Below are positions 8,744 through 17,115 of a stretch of 39,627 bases of DNA, one piece after another. Made by a program: the position numbers and the translations under genes. The stretch spans positions 1-39,627 of the forward strand of contig NZ_JAYGII010000024.1 of NCBI RefSeq assembly GCF_034931365.1. Direction: 5' to 3'. The DNA comes from Natronospira elongata (lineage in GTDB: Bacteria; Pseudomonadota; Gammaproteobacteria; Natronospirales; Natronospiraceae). Numbering within the stretch: the first letter of the stretch is position 1; each line of letters starts with the position of its first letter. The notes beneath the pieces were generated by a model. That model ran no database searches. It had not been told where the DNA came from and was given only the letters and a program-made list of their open reading frames with translations.

Positions 8744-10357
8744 ATGCCGATCAGGGAAAGCGGACAGTCCATGTTCCAACAGATGTTCCACCACTCGGTG
8801 GCCATCATGCTCCTTATTGACCCGAATACCGGCAGGCTTTGCGATGTCAACGCCTCAGCCGTTGACTATTACGGCTACGACCGTGACAGCTTGCTCAGTT
8901 GCAATATATCCGACATCAACATCCTTCCCAAGGCAGACATCCAGCGGGAAATGGAAGCCGCGCTGAAGGAAAAGCGCAATTTCTTTCGGTTCCAGCACCG
9001 GCTTGCCGACGGCAGAGTCAGGGATGTAGAGGTCTATAGCTCTCCGGTCAACTTTGGCAACGAAACCCGCCTGGTCTCAATCATCCATGACGTCACTGCC
9101 CGCAATGATCATGAGCGGGAGTTGGAGATTCTCATGGATGTTGTGGAGAACCTGCCCGTGGGCATCTACCGCAGCAGCGTCAATGGCAAGGGACGATTCC
9201 TCTCTGTCAATAATGAAATGGTCCGCCTGAGTGAAGCCGACAGCGTGGAGCATCTTCTGGCCACACCGGTGTCGGCACTCTATGCGGAAACGGCGGACCG
9301 TAAAATCTTTCTTGAACGACTGGAAAGGGCCGATGACTGGTATACCCAGACGGTCAAGGTGCGAACCCTGAAGGGGCGCGTTGGTCATTTTCGCATCTCG
9401 GTGCGCAAGCGATACCTCGAATCGGGTGAACTATTCGTTGATGGCGTCATGGAGGATCTCAATCGAGTCAGGGCGGCAGAACAGGACCGGCAGCAATTGT
9501 TCGAAATCATTGAAGCGACGCCAGCGATCATTGGAATCAGTGACCCCGATGGCCGCCTCCGTTTTCTCAATACCGCCGGGCGACGTGTGCTTGGCATCGG
9601 GCCCGAAGACAGTCTGGAAGGCTTCATGACACGCCAGGCGCACACCGAGGAAAGCCTGAAGACCCTGACCGAGACGGCCATGCCTGCCGCCAAGGCCCAG
9701 GGACAGTGGAGTGGTGAACTGTGCTACCGGGATACGAAAGGCAAGGAGCTCCCGGTGCAGACGACCCTGCTGGCTCACCGCAACGAAGAAGGTGAGCTGA
9801 TTCGCTTTTCCGCCATTTCCCTGGACGTTCGGGTCCAGAAGGAAAAACAGGCCGTCCTGGAACAGATGGCCTACCGGGATTCACTCACTGCCGTCCTTAA
9901 CCGACGCGGTTTCCAGCGGGCACTGAAAGCTGCTCTGGACGAAGCCCGGAATTCACAGGATCCGCTGGCCGTGTTGATGATCGATCTGGATCATTTCAAG
10001 CCCATCAATGATCGCTATGGGCATCCGGTGGGCGACGAGATCCTTCGCAAATTGATGCCCTTTCTGCGCAGCCGGCGCCGTCGTGGTGACCATATCGGCC
10101 GCCTTGGCGGGGAAGAGTTCGGAATCGTCCTTCCCGGGTCCAGTCAGGCGGACGCCATCCAGATTGCCGAGGATATCCGTGAACGCGTCGCCGCTGCCCC
10201 CATCACCACCAGCGCTGGCGATATCGCCATCACCATCAGTGTCGGCGTTGCCACCTTCGATGATCGTCGGGAAGCCGGCAAATCCCTGATCCGCCGTGCC
10301 GACGAGGCACTCTATGACGCCAAGGAAGCCGGCCGCAACTGTGTGCGCTGGCGATAG
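8744..10357 (+). CDS. Diguanylate cyclase with three PAS domains
   Basis: The 537-residue protein has no membrane segment. PAS domains are seen at about 13-118 (GRLCDVNASAVDYYGYDRDSL), 125-243 and 250-365 (LFEIIEATPAIIGISDPDGRLRF in outline), then a GGDEF domain at 370-537. The active site is GGEEF (455-459), and the inhibitory site RRGD stands five residues before it, so it should make c-di-GMP and be product-inhibited. DHFKPINDRYGHPVGD matches the metal- and GTP-binding part. The PAS domains probably sense a cytoplasmic signal; whether they bind a cofactor is not visible. ATG 8744 or the ATG ten codons later (8771) could be the start; neither has a strong Shine-Dalgarno sequence. Confidence 0.93.
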   Translation: MPIRESGQSMFQQMFHHSVAIMLLIDPNTGRLCDVNASAVDYYGYDRDSLLSCNISDINILPKADIQREMEAALKEKRNFFRFQHRLADGRVRDVEVYSSPVNFGNETRLVSIIHDVTARNDHERELEILMDVVENLPVGIYRSSVNGKGRFLSVNNEMVRLSEADSVEHLLATPVSALYAETADRKIFLERLERADDWYTQTVKVRTLKGRVGHFRISVRKRYLESGELFVDGVMEDLNRVRAAEQDRQQLFEIIEATPAIIGISDPDGRLRFLNTAGRRVLGIGPEDSLEGFMTRQAHTEESLKTLTETAMPAAKAQGQWSGELCYRDTKGKELPVQTTLLAHRNEEGELIRFSAISLDVRVQKEKQAVLEQMAYRDSLTAVLNRRGFQRALKAALDEARNSQDPLAVLMIDLDHFKPINDRYGHPVGDEILRKLMPFLRSRRRRGDHIGRLGGEEFGIVLPGSSQADAIQIAEDIRERVAAAPITTSAGDIAITISVGVATFDDRREAGKSLIRRADEALYDAKEAGRNCVRWR

Positions 10358-10366
10358 TGGCCCAGC

Positions 10367-11215
10367 TTATCGTCCACCGTCTCGGCCGTTGGCCTCGGAT
10401 TCCAGACGATCAACCTTGGCGTGGAGATCCTCGATCAGGTGCAGCATGCGCTCCCGCTCCTGCCGCGCCTGGTCCTCGCGTTCGGCCTGCTTGGCCTCCT
10501 CTTCGGTCCAGTGCAGCTCCTGCATGGAGTTGACGATGATGCCGATGAAGAGGTTCAGGACCGTAAACGAGGACATCAGAATGAAGATGATGAAATAGAC
10601 CCAGGCATAGGGATAGACATCCATCACCGGCCGGGCGATGTCTTCCGACCAGCCTTCCAGGGTCATGATCTGGAACAGGCTGTACATGCTGGCGCCCACG
10701 TGGCCGAACTGGCGGGGAAAGGATTCGCCGAACATCTCGGTGCCCATGACCCCGAAGACATAAAAGACAATCAGCAATAGCAGACCGATCCAGCCGATAC
10801 CGGGAATGGCCTTGAGCAGGGATTCGGTCACCACCCGCAGGTGGCCAACGGTGGAGAGCAAGCGCAGCACCCGCAGGATGCGGAGTGCTCGAAGAACCGA
10901 GAGACCCGCGGAATCGGGGACCAGGGAGATGGCGACGATCAGAAAATCGAATACATTCCAGCCGTCACCCCAGAAACGGGTGCCACGGGCCACCAGCTTG
11001 CCGCCCACTTCCAGGACGAAGACCCCCACCACAAAGGCGTTGATCAGCCGCATCCAATCCCCGGCTACCGTCCGAATCTCGGGCGAAGTCTGCAGGCCGA
11101 GGATGATGGCGTTGAGGATGATGAGACCAATAACGAAGTTGCGGGGACCGGGACTGTCAATCCAGTCGCCGAGCCGAACGCGCCAGTCGGCCCGTTGCTC
11201 TGTCACTGTTGCCAT
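10367..11215 (-). CDS. Bacterial voltage-gated cation channel (NaChBac-type) with filter TLEGWSE
   Basis: The 282-residue protein has six membrane helices, like one domain of Nav/Cav channels. S4 carries Arg at every third position (LRALRILRVLRLL, about 108-120). The pore contains TLEGWSE (residues 185-191, bases 10643-10663), and a charged coiled-coil tail follows S6, as in NaChBac and NavAb, which work as tetramers. Known sodium channels of this family have TLESW(A/S)x. A Gly after the Glu and an acidic last position resemble the filter of the reported Ca2+-selective channel CavMr, so calcium permeability is possible. ATG 11215 is preferred to the TTG at 11221. The gene ends 9 bp from the convergent diguanylate cyclase. 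Confidence 0.9.
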   Translation of the reverse strand: MATVTEQRADWRVRLGDWIDSPGPRNFVIGLIILNAIILGLQTSPEIRTVAGDWMRLINAFVVGVFVLEVGGKLVARGTRFWGDGWNVFDFLIVAISLVPDSAGLSVLRALRILRVLRLLSTVGHLRVVTESLLKAIPGIGWIGLLLLIVFYVFGVMGTEMFGESFPRQFGHVGASMYSLFQIMTLEGWSEDIARPVMDVYPYAWVYFIIFILMSSFTVLNLFIGIIVNSMQELHWTEEEAKQAEREDQARQERERMLHLIEDLHAKVDRLESEANGRDGGR

Positions 11216-11288
11216 GAACAATCTCTATGTATCGTGAGGCCAGGGAATCGGGCCCGGATTCTACCCCATCAAGGCCCGCCGGACAGCC

Positions 11289-12389
11289 TCAGGCGGGCGG
11301 CACCCGCGCCTCGCCCGCAGTTTCCCGCTCGACCCGGTTACTCCCCAGGCGCTGGGCCCGGTGCAGGGCACTCTCTGCACGAGTCAGGAGACTGCCATTG
11401 GGCTCTCCGTTGCGGTACTCGGCGACCCCGGCCGAGGCGCTGCAACGAATGCGCTCACCATCAAGCCGCAGAGGCAGCTGGTCCACGGCATGGCGGATCC
11501 GATTGGCAAAGGACACCGCCCCGGCAATGCCGGTCCCCGGCAGAACCGCGATCCAGCATTGGGCCGAATAGGGGCCAATGGCCTCATCCCCTTCCTGCAG
11601 GTGTCCAATCACATCCATCTGGCGGATTCGGGCCAGCATGACCTTGCCAAAAGCCTGATTGAGGGCATCGACAGCGGCCTGCCCCCGTTCCAGGTGAATC
11701 CGACCCAGGTCATCCAGATCCATGAGGCAGACACTCAGCGGCCCGGATTGACGCCGGGCGCGGGCCCGCTCCCGATCCAGCACCTCAATCAAGCCCTCCC
11801 GATCAAGCACCCGCGGCAAGCCTGACTCCTGCTGCGCGGCGCGAGTGGCCAGGCGTCCAGCCGGGCTCCCGAGCGCCAGCAGCAGGCCCAGCACCGCCAG
11901 CATCCAGGCGGCCAGGCCGGTCAAAAGGCCGGGCGTGATGAGCCGCTCACCGGCCGCCATTGCCGCGGCCGCCAGGAGAATGAAGGCCATGCCGGCGACT
12001 GCCCAGAGTCCCAGGTGGCGGCCATGCACAGCCAGCCAGGGCAAAGCAGCCAAAAGCAAACTGAGCTGACTCTCGGGAGCCGGCACGTACAGGCTGGCGG
12101 CAATGATCAGCGTCCCGCTGCCTGCCTGCCAGGCCCATAAGCCCGGATCCGCCCCGCCGCGCAGTGCGGGCAGCTGTCTCAGCAGTGTGAACAGCAGCAG
12201 GACGCTGGCCAGGCCAATAATGGCCAGACTCGGCCACAAGGGATCAACGACACTCCCTGTCGTGAAATGCAGCGCCACCAACATGCCCGACCAGGGCAGC
12301 CACCCCAGCAGTCCCCGCAGCAGGGGATTGCCAGCATCGCCGCGGGTCGGCACATTGACACCGCTCGGAGGCAGGGACGATCTTCTCAC
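11289..12389 (-). CDS. Membrane protein with a degenerate GGDEF domain
   Basis: The protein has about 366 residues. Roughly seven hydrophobic segments fill the first 200, followed by a GGDEF-like domain. It keeps the general pattern (LSVCLMDLDDLGRIH, CSASAGVAEYR, RAESALHRAQRLGSNRV), but where GGDEF should stand the sequence reads SAQCW before IAVLPGT, and a short insertion separates it from an RQMD motif resembling the inhibitory site. It is therefore probably not an active cyclase, and may bind c-di-GMP or act through the membrane part. The GTG at 12389 is proposed because GAGG lies 6 bases upstream; a longer frame begins with TTG at 12461 without a clear ribosome binding site. Confidence 0.8.
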   Translation of the reverse strand: MRRSSLPPSGVNVPTRGDAGNPLLRGLLGWLPWSGMLVALHFTTGSVVDPLWPSLAIIGLASVLLLFTLLRQLPALRGGADPGLWAWQAGSGTLIIAASLYVPAPESQLSLLLAALPWLAVHGRHLGLWAVAGMAFILLAAAAMAAGERLITPGLLTGLAAWMLAVLGLLLALGSPAGRLATRAAQQESGLPRVLDREGLIEVLDRERARARRQSGPLSVCLMDLDDLGRIHLERGQAAVDALNQAFGKVMLARIRQMDVIGHLQEGDEAIGPYSAQCWIAVLPGTGIAGAVSFANRIRHAVDQLPLRLDGERIRCSASAGVAEYRNGEPNGSLLTRAESALHRAQRLGSNRVERETAGEARVPPA

Positions 12390-12566
12390 AGTGGACCTCG
12401 ATATCAGCTTGTTATAGTTTGAGGTATCCACTGAGATTACCGCACCCGAGCGGAACAACAAACTGACAACCAGGGATTGGGTGAAAACGGTTTTTTACAT
12501 AACGGGAGACCCACGTCGTGTTGCCTGTGATCCAATCCCCTCGCCCGCAAAGCAAGCTGCTTTATA

Positions 12567-14540
12567 ATGCTGACTGACACCGAGGGCCGCTCGCGGGCGG
12601 AGCTGATTCGAAGTCTGTATCACAGCCACCGGGGCAGCTATCCCCTGGCGCTGCTGGCAGCCTTGTTGGTCGCCCTGCTCTTTCGGGACCCGTTCAATGG
12701 CCTGGCCTACCTTTTTCTCGCCTGGATGGTAGTCGCGGAAGGCGCCCGCGCGGTGGCACATCTTGCCTTCTGGCGGTTCGGCGACGCCAAGCTCTCCCTG
12801 CAGCTGAGACTGTGGGAAAACGCGTTTCTGGCGACTGCCTACCTTTCCGCCCTCGGCTGGGGCCTTGCCGGCCTGCTCTTTTTCCCGGCGGAGATGCCGG
12901 CACTGACCATTGCACTGGCCCTGATCCTGCTCACCATCAATGCTCTGGTTGCTGCCGCCGGATCCACACATTTTCCTTATGTGGCCGGCTTCCTCATCCT
13001 GAGCTGTTCGCCTCTGTTGATTCGCCTGATGCTGGCAGCCGAGCCCCTGCATTTCATACTGGCCGCCCTGATGTTCACCGTGGCGGTACTGTTGCTGGCC
13101 AGTAGCTGGCATGGCAGCCGGCACCTGCGCGAGTTGCTTGAGCTGCGTTTCTCCTACGCCAATATGGCCCAGGACCTGGCCGACGAGATTTTCGCAAAAC
13201 AGGAAACGGAGTCCCGCCTCGACGAACTGGCCCATTACGATCCACTCACCGGTCTGCCAAATCGGAGCATGTTCCGTCAGCAGCTTACACGCCGGATTCG
13301 GGAACATGACCGGCGCGGTAGCCGATTCACCGTTCTGTTCCTGGACGTGGATCGCTTCAAGTCCATCAACGACTCCCTGGGCCATGATATTGGTGACAAG
13401 ATTTTGCGCGAGATAGGCCGCCGACTGGCCTCGATGATGGATGAATCGGAAATGGTTGCCCGCCAGAGCAGTGATGAGTTCCTGCTCTCCCTGCAGTCCC
13501 AAAGAAGCAAGACGGTCACCCGCCGGCTGGAGGAAATCATCCGGGTGGTCAACCAGCCCATCCAACTGGAAGATACCGAGCTGCGGGTTAATTGCTCTGT
13601 GGGGGTGGCCTTCTTCCCGGATGACGGCCATTCCGCCGAAGCCCTGATTCAACACGCCGACATCGCCATGGCCCGTGCCAAGCAGTCCGGCAACAACAGT
13701 TACCAGTTTTTCCAGGCCGATATGCACCGTGAGGCCATGCAGCGGCTGGCCCTGGAAACCGCTCTGCGCAGGGCCATCAATGGCGGTCAATTGCATCTTC
13801 ACTATCAACCCCAGGTAGACGCCATTTCCGGTCGCATCCTGGGTGTGGAGGCTCTCGCCCGCTGGCAGGACCCTGAACATGGCAATGTCTCGCCGGGCGA
13901 CTTTATTCCGCTGGCGGAGGAGACCGGCCTGATCGTGCCGTTGGGCAAGTGGGTACTGGAAGAGGCATGCCGCCATGCCCATTTGTGGCAGGCAAGAACC
14001 GATGAGGATTTCTATATCTCAGTCAATCTCTCGGTTGGCCAGTTCGATACCGGCCAACTGGTGGAAGACGTGCGAACGACTCTGGAAGAGCACCAGGTTG
14101 CGCCTGAACGCCTGGTCCTGGAGATTACCGAGAGTCTGGTGATGAACGACCCCGAGCATCACATTGCCCTGCTAAGAGAGCTCAAGGCACTGGGGCTAAG
14201 ACTGGCCCTGGATGATTTCGGCACCGGCTACAGTTCCTTGAGCTATCTGCGTCAACTGCCCATCGACATCCTCAAGCTGGACCGGCAGTTCGTACGCAAT
14301 GTGGCCAGCAGCAAGGAAGAAGCGGCCATTGCCCGCGCCACCATTACCATGGCGGCGGAAATCGGCCTGACCGTGGTGGCGGAAGGGGTGGAAACCCAGG
14401 AGCAGCTCCGTTGGCTTCTGCAACAGGATTGCCATCTGGTCCAGGGCTTTTTCTTCAGCAAGCCACTATCAGACGAGGAACTGGAAAAGCTGATCACGCT
14501 GCCTCGGTCAGAGCTTGTCAGCCATTGGCCACGTTACTAA
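12567..14540 (+). CDS. Membrane-bound GGDEF-EAL protein, probable c-di-GMP phosphodiesterase
   Basis: The 657-residue protein has about five or six membrane helices in the first 180 residues. A GGDEF domain (about 215-385) has SSDEF (301-305) instead of GGDEF and DESE instead of the RxxD inhibitory site. An EAL domain (about 395-650) appears intact: EAL (428-430), ITESLVM, DDFGTGYSSL, KLDRQFV, AEGVET and QGFFFSKP. The expected net activity is c-di-GMP hydrolysis, with the GGDEF part as a possible GTP-sensing regulator. Start ATG 12567 lies inside a TATAAT (12563-12568) and lacks a good ribosome binding site; the next in-frame ATG falls after the first helices, so the 5' end is uncertain. A 38-bp palindrome begins directly after the stop codon. 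Confidence 0.9.
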   Translation: MLTDTEGRSRAELIRSLYHSHRGSYPLALLAALLVALLFRDPFNGLAYLFLAWMVVAEGARAVAHLAFWRFGDAKLSLQLRLWENAFLATAYLSALGWGLAGLLFFPAEMPALTIALALILLTINALVAAAGSTHFPYVAGFLILSCSPLLIRLMLAAEPLHFILAALMFTVAVLLLASSWHGSRHLRELLELRFSYANMAQDLADEIFAKQETESRLDELAHYDPLTGLPNRSMFRQQLTRRIREHDRRGSRFTVLFLDVDRFKSINDSLGHDIGDKILREIGRRLASMMDESEMVARQSSDEFLLSLQSQRSKTVTRRLEEIIRVVNQPIQLEDTELRVNCSVGVAFFPDDGHSAEALIQHADIAMARAKQSGNNSYQFFQADMHREAMQRLALETALRRAINGGQLHLHYQPQVDAISGRILGVEALARWQDPEHGNVSPGDFIPLAEETGLIVPLGKWVLEEACRHAHLWQARTDEDFYISVNLSVGQFDTGQLVEDVRTTLEEHQVAPERLVLEITESLVMNDPEHHIALLRELKALGLRLALDDFGTGYSSLSYLRQLPIDILKLDRQFVRNVASSKEEAAIARATITMAAEIGLTVVAEGVETQEQLRWLLQQDCHLVQGFFFSKPLSDEELEKLITLPRSELVSHWPRY

Positions 14541-14578
14541 GGAACCTCTGATTAATTCTAGAATTAATCAGAGGTTCC
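14541..14578. repeat. Perfect 38-bp palindrome
   Basis: Two 19-nt arms meet without a loop at TCTAGA. The palindrome starts immediately after the TAA of the GGDEF-EAL gene. It has no T-run, so it is not a classic terminator. One arm recurs with a single change at 2504-2521. The arms resemble terminal inverted repeats of insertion sequences placed back to back, which would make this a minimal non-autonomous element or an excision scar. Confidence 0.75.
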
Positions 14579-14603
14579 CTAAGCAGCACCCCACTACCTT
14601 GGA

Positions 14604-14642
14604 TAAAAAAACGCCCCGGTGAGCCACCGGGGCGTTCTCTTT
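14604..14642 (-). terminator. Strong intrinsic terminator, mainly minus strand
   Basis: A perfect 12-bp stem (14610-14621 with 14625-14636) has a 3-nt loop. On the minus strand it is followed by seven T residues, an ideal Rho-independent terminator for transcripts from the kinase operon or the RNA candidate upstream. On the plus strand the run after the stem is only TCTCTTTCC, so it may also work weakly for the GGDEF-EAL gene. Confidence 0.85.
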
Positions 14643-14760
14643 CCCTGCTTACTCTGGGGTCGGCTCGGGCCCATAAGGGCCCTCGCCTGAAGGTTTCTCC
14701 AACCCGGCCAAGCCGGGCTCCCCTGGAGTCTAACCTTCCCGGGTCGTAAAACCCGCTCCC
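14643..14760 (-). ncRNA. Candidate structured RNA (three hairpins before a terminator)
   Basis: Read on the minus strand, three stable hairpins precede the terminator at 14604-14642. The first is CGGGT/ACCCG (14740-14744 with 14751-14755). The second is a nested hairpin: outer stem 14689-14695/14732-14738 (7 bp), middle 14697-14700/14725-14728 (4 bp), inner 14703-14708/14712-14717 (6 bp, 3-nt loop). The third is GGGCCC-ATAA-GGGCCC (14667-14682) with a GGC/GCC outer closure. Several unpaired GGA motifs occur, as in CsrA/RsmA-binding RNAs, but their placement is not typical. It does not match 4.5S, tmRNA or RNase P landmarks I know. It could be a free-standing sRNA or the 3' UTR of the kinase mRNA, whose stop codon is about 85 bp away. 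Confidence 0.45.
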
Positions 14761-14843
14761 CTCCTCAATCGCCAGACATGGAGTACCTCGTTCACAGGGG
14801 TCGCCGTGCAAGCCCGCTCAACTTCTCCGACGACACTCCAAGC

Positions 14844-17108
14844 CTAGTTCAAACCCGCGGGACTGCCACCCCCCAAACGGGGGCCCCCTTGTACTGGTTC
14901 GGGTTCCGGAAGGGGAATCTCGAAAACCACCCGCAACTGGCATTCACCGTCCACCTGCCGCAGGTCGTGGAAGAGATCGCCATCCAGCTCACGGGCCCGG
15001 GTCCGCATATTATGCAATCCACGACCGGGCCGCAGGGTCCTTGAGTCGCGCAGCTCCTCGGGCAGACCGTTATTCACGATCTCTCCTCGCAGCAGTCTCG
15101 GCTCCGCCTCCAGACGCAGGACTACCTTGCTGGGCCTGGCATGGCGCAGGGCATTGGTAAGGGCTTCATCCAGAATTCGGCGCAGGTTGATTCGATAGCG
15201 TGGTGTCAGCATGACCTCGGCGGCGGCATCGATGGCCAGTGCCCAGTCCAACCGGACACCGGCCGCATCGCCGCGCTCCTGGGCCTGTTCCCGCCAATCC
15301 GCGACCATTTCCTCCAGCGACATCAGATCCTTGTCGTCCAGGGCGTGGATCGTCTCCCGCAAGGCATCCAGGGCCCGCCGGGCCAGCTCGGCCTGGCGAT
15401 CCGTGGTGGCCGAGTGAATCAGCGCCAGTACACGGCCACCCACATCATCGTGCAGATCACGAATGATGCGACTACGCTCATTGCGGGCACCATCGGCTTC
15501 GGCCACCCGAGCCTGGTGCAGGCGGCGAGCGACCGTCAGCAGAGACTGGACCGTCTTGCGATCACGTGAGCTGAACAGGCGGCCACCGCGATCAGCATGG
15601 TAGAGGCAGATGCCATCGTCTTCAGTGACACCAGGCACCAGAAGTTCGGCGCCATTGGCGCCGATTCGGGTGTCCGGCACCGGCCAGCCTGTCCGCTCAA
15701 GTCGCAGGGGATTGAAAAGGGACGCCAGAATTTCCTGCCAGGCAAATTCGGCGGCCTCATTACTGCGGGCGCGCACGATGGCCTCGGCAAGTGCCGGCAG
15801 ATGATGCTCCAGGGTGTTGGGACTGCGGCCCGTGAGCACCTGCCAGATCCAGTGCCGCAGGGGCAAATATCCCCAGGCCACCAGAAGGACGGCGATACCC
15901 GCGGCTTCCACATAGCCCATGCCAAGAAAGGCCACCAGGGCCAGATCCAGCACGATGACACTCAGCCCGCCGAGGAACCACAGCCAGGCCATGAACCACC
16001 AGTAGTCCAGATCGAAGAGGCGGTAGCGGACCACGCCGAGCGCGAACCCCACGTAGAGCGTGACCGCGAATCCGGACAGGAAGACCTGGGAAAAGCCGGG
16101 CTTTTGCCCCATCAGGGTGGGGAGGAAATAGACCACGATACCCACACCCATGCTGATGAACACGGACAGGAATATCCACTTCATGGCCGCCCGTGCCACC
16201 GGCTTGCCGCTGGCCATCCGCCATTGGTTCACAGCCAGAAAGACGGCGCACAGGTAGAAGAACAGCAGGGGCAGATAGAAGGTGTGCCACGGCAGGTCGA
16301 ACCACTGCAGGTTCTCATTGACCTGATAGGCGAGCAATAAGACCAGAATTCCGGCCAGCGCCCGCATGCGCGGCAATGGCCGGGGATAAAAGGCCAACAG
16401 ACTGATGATGCCACCCAACAGCATGGCCAGGCCCAGGTGGTTCACCCGCAGCAGAAGATCAAACTGCCCCGCGGGAAGACCCAGTTCCCGGGTAATCCAG
16501 ACGGCATGGGCCGCTGTGGCGATAAAAAAGCCCAGCCCGGACAGGAACAGGCAGAAGGGAGCCCACCCCTGACGCCGAAACACCCAGACAGAGGTGCTGA
16601 TGAGCAGCGCCATCAGTCCGAAAAGGTGGAACAACCAGAACTGAAGCCCCAGGGACGCGACGGGCCGATTGCTACGGGGCTCAAGCTGATGGACCCCATC
16701 CTGACTGCGCAGATGAACCTCTCCACCGGCGATAATCCGAGCCAGCTCCCCCTGAAAGGTAAGATATTGATTGTAGGCCTGAAAACTGGGCTGGGTGTGG
16801 GGCTCCAAATCGGGATCATAGCCAACCAGGGAGATCCAGCGCTCACCATCGCCGCTGATGGCCAGAATCGAGTCACCGACTTCAAGGACATCGGCCAGTG
16901 GCCCGTGGGAATGAACATGGTCGACCATTACCCCCGCATCACGCTGATCGGCCGCGGTGAAGCCGGCACCGAGCCAGGGTTTGCCAAGACTGACCACCAG
17001 GGTGAGAGCGACAACAAGCAATGCCCCCAGGGTGACCAGGGACAGGAGGGGTATCGGGGCAATGGAAAAAGGACCCCGAAACGGGTAACTGACACTGCCG
17101 CTGAACAC
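14844..17108 (-). CDS. Membrane histidine kinase of the HisKA_3 (NarX/ComP) type with a PDZ-like sensor segment
   Basis: The 754-residue protein begins with a membrane helix (about 15-40), then an extracytoplasmic segment (about 42-145) that resembles a PDZ domain (GVMVDHVHSHGPLADVLEVGDSILAI in outline: gap, then GDSILAI followed by SGDG). About nine more membrane helices follow (155-415), then HisKA_3 with phospho-acceptor His553 in RDLHDDVGG, and a HATPase with N-box DEALTNALRHA (about 647-657) and PGRGLHNM (about 694-701). It should phosphorylate the response regulator encoded 7 bp upstream. The start is GTG 17108, with GAGG five bases before it. The order TM-PDZ-multiple TM-HisKA_3 recalls ComP of Bacillus. 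The C-terminal 20 residues are Pro/Gly-rich and not part of the domain. Confidence 0.88.
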   Translation of the reverse strand: MFSGSVSYPFRGPFSIAPIPLLSLVTLGALLVVALTLVVSLGKPWLGAGFTAADQRDAGVMVDHVHSHGPLADVLEVGDSILAISGDGERWISLVGYDPDLEPHTQPSFQAYNQYLTFQGELARIIAGGEVHLRSQDGVHQLEPRSNRPVASLGLQFWLFHLFGLMALLISTSVWVFRRQGWAPFCLFLSGLGFFIATAAHAVWITRELGLPAGQFDLLLRVNHLGLAMLLGGIISLLAFYPRPLPRMRALAGILVLLLAYQVNENLQWFDLPWHTFYLPLLFFYLCAVFLAVNQWRMASGKPVARAAMKWIFLSVFISMGVGIVVYFLPTLMGQKPGFSQVFLSGFAVTLYVGFALGVVRYRLFDLDYWWFMAWLWFLGGLSVIVLDLALVAFLGMGYVEAAGIAVLLVAWGYLPLRHWIWQVLTGRSPNTLEHHLPALAEAIVRARSNEAAEFAWQEILASLFNPLRLERTGWPVPDTRIGANGAELLVPGVTEDDGICLYHADRGGRLFSSRDRKTVQSLLTVARRLHQARVAEADGARNERSRIIRDLHDDVGGRVLALIHSATTDRQAELARRALDALRETIHALDDKDLMSLEEMVADWREQAQERGDAAGVRLDWALAIDAAAEVMLTPRYRINLRRILDEALTNALRHARPSKVVLRLEAEPRLLRGEIVNNGLPEELRDSRTLRPGRGLHNMRTRARELDGDLFHDLRQVDGECQLRVVFEIPLPEPEPVQGGPRLGGGSPAGLN

Positions 17109-17115
17109 GACGACC

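Noticed and set aside
12495..13982. A 495-codon frame antisense to the GGDEF-EAL gene
   Set aside because: It is Gln/Gly-rich, has no domain and covers a clearly coding plus-strand gene.
14518..14811. A 97-codon minus-strand frame downstream of the kinase
   Set aside because: It crosses the terminator, the palindrome and the structured RNA region and has no ribosome binding site.
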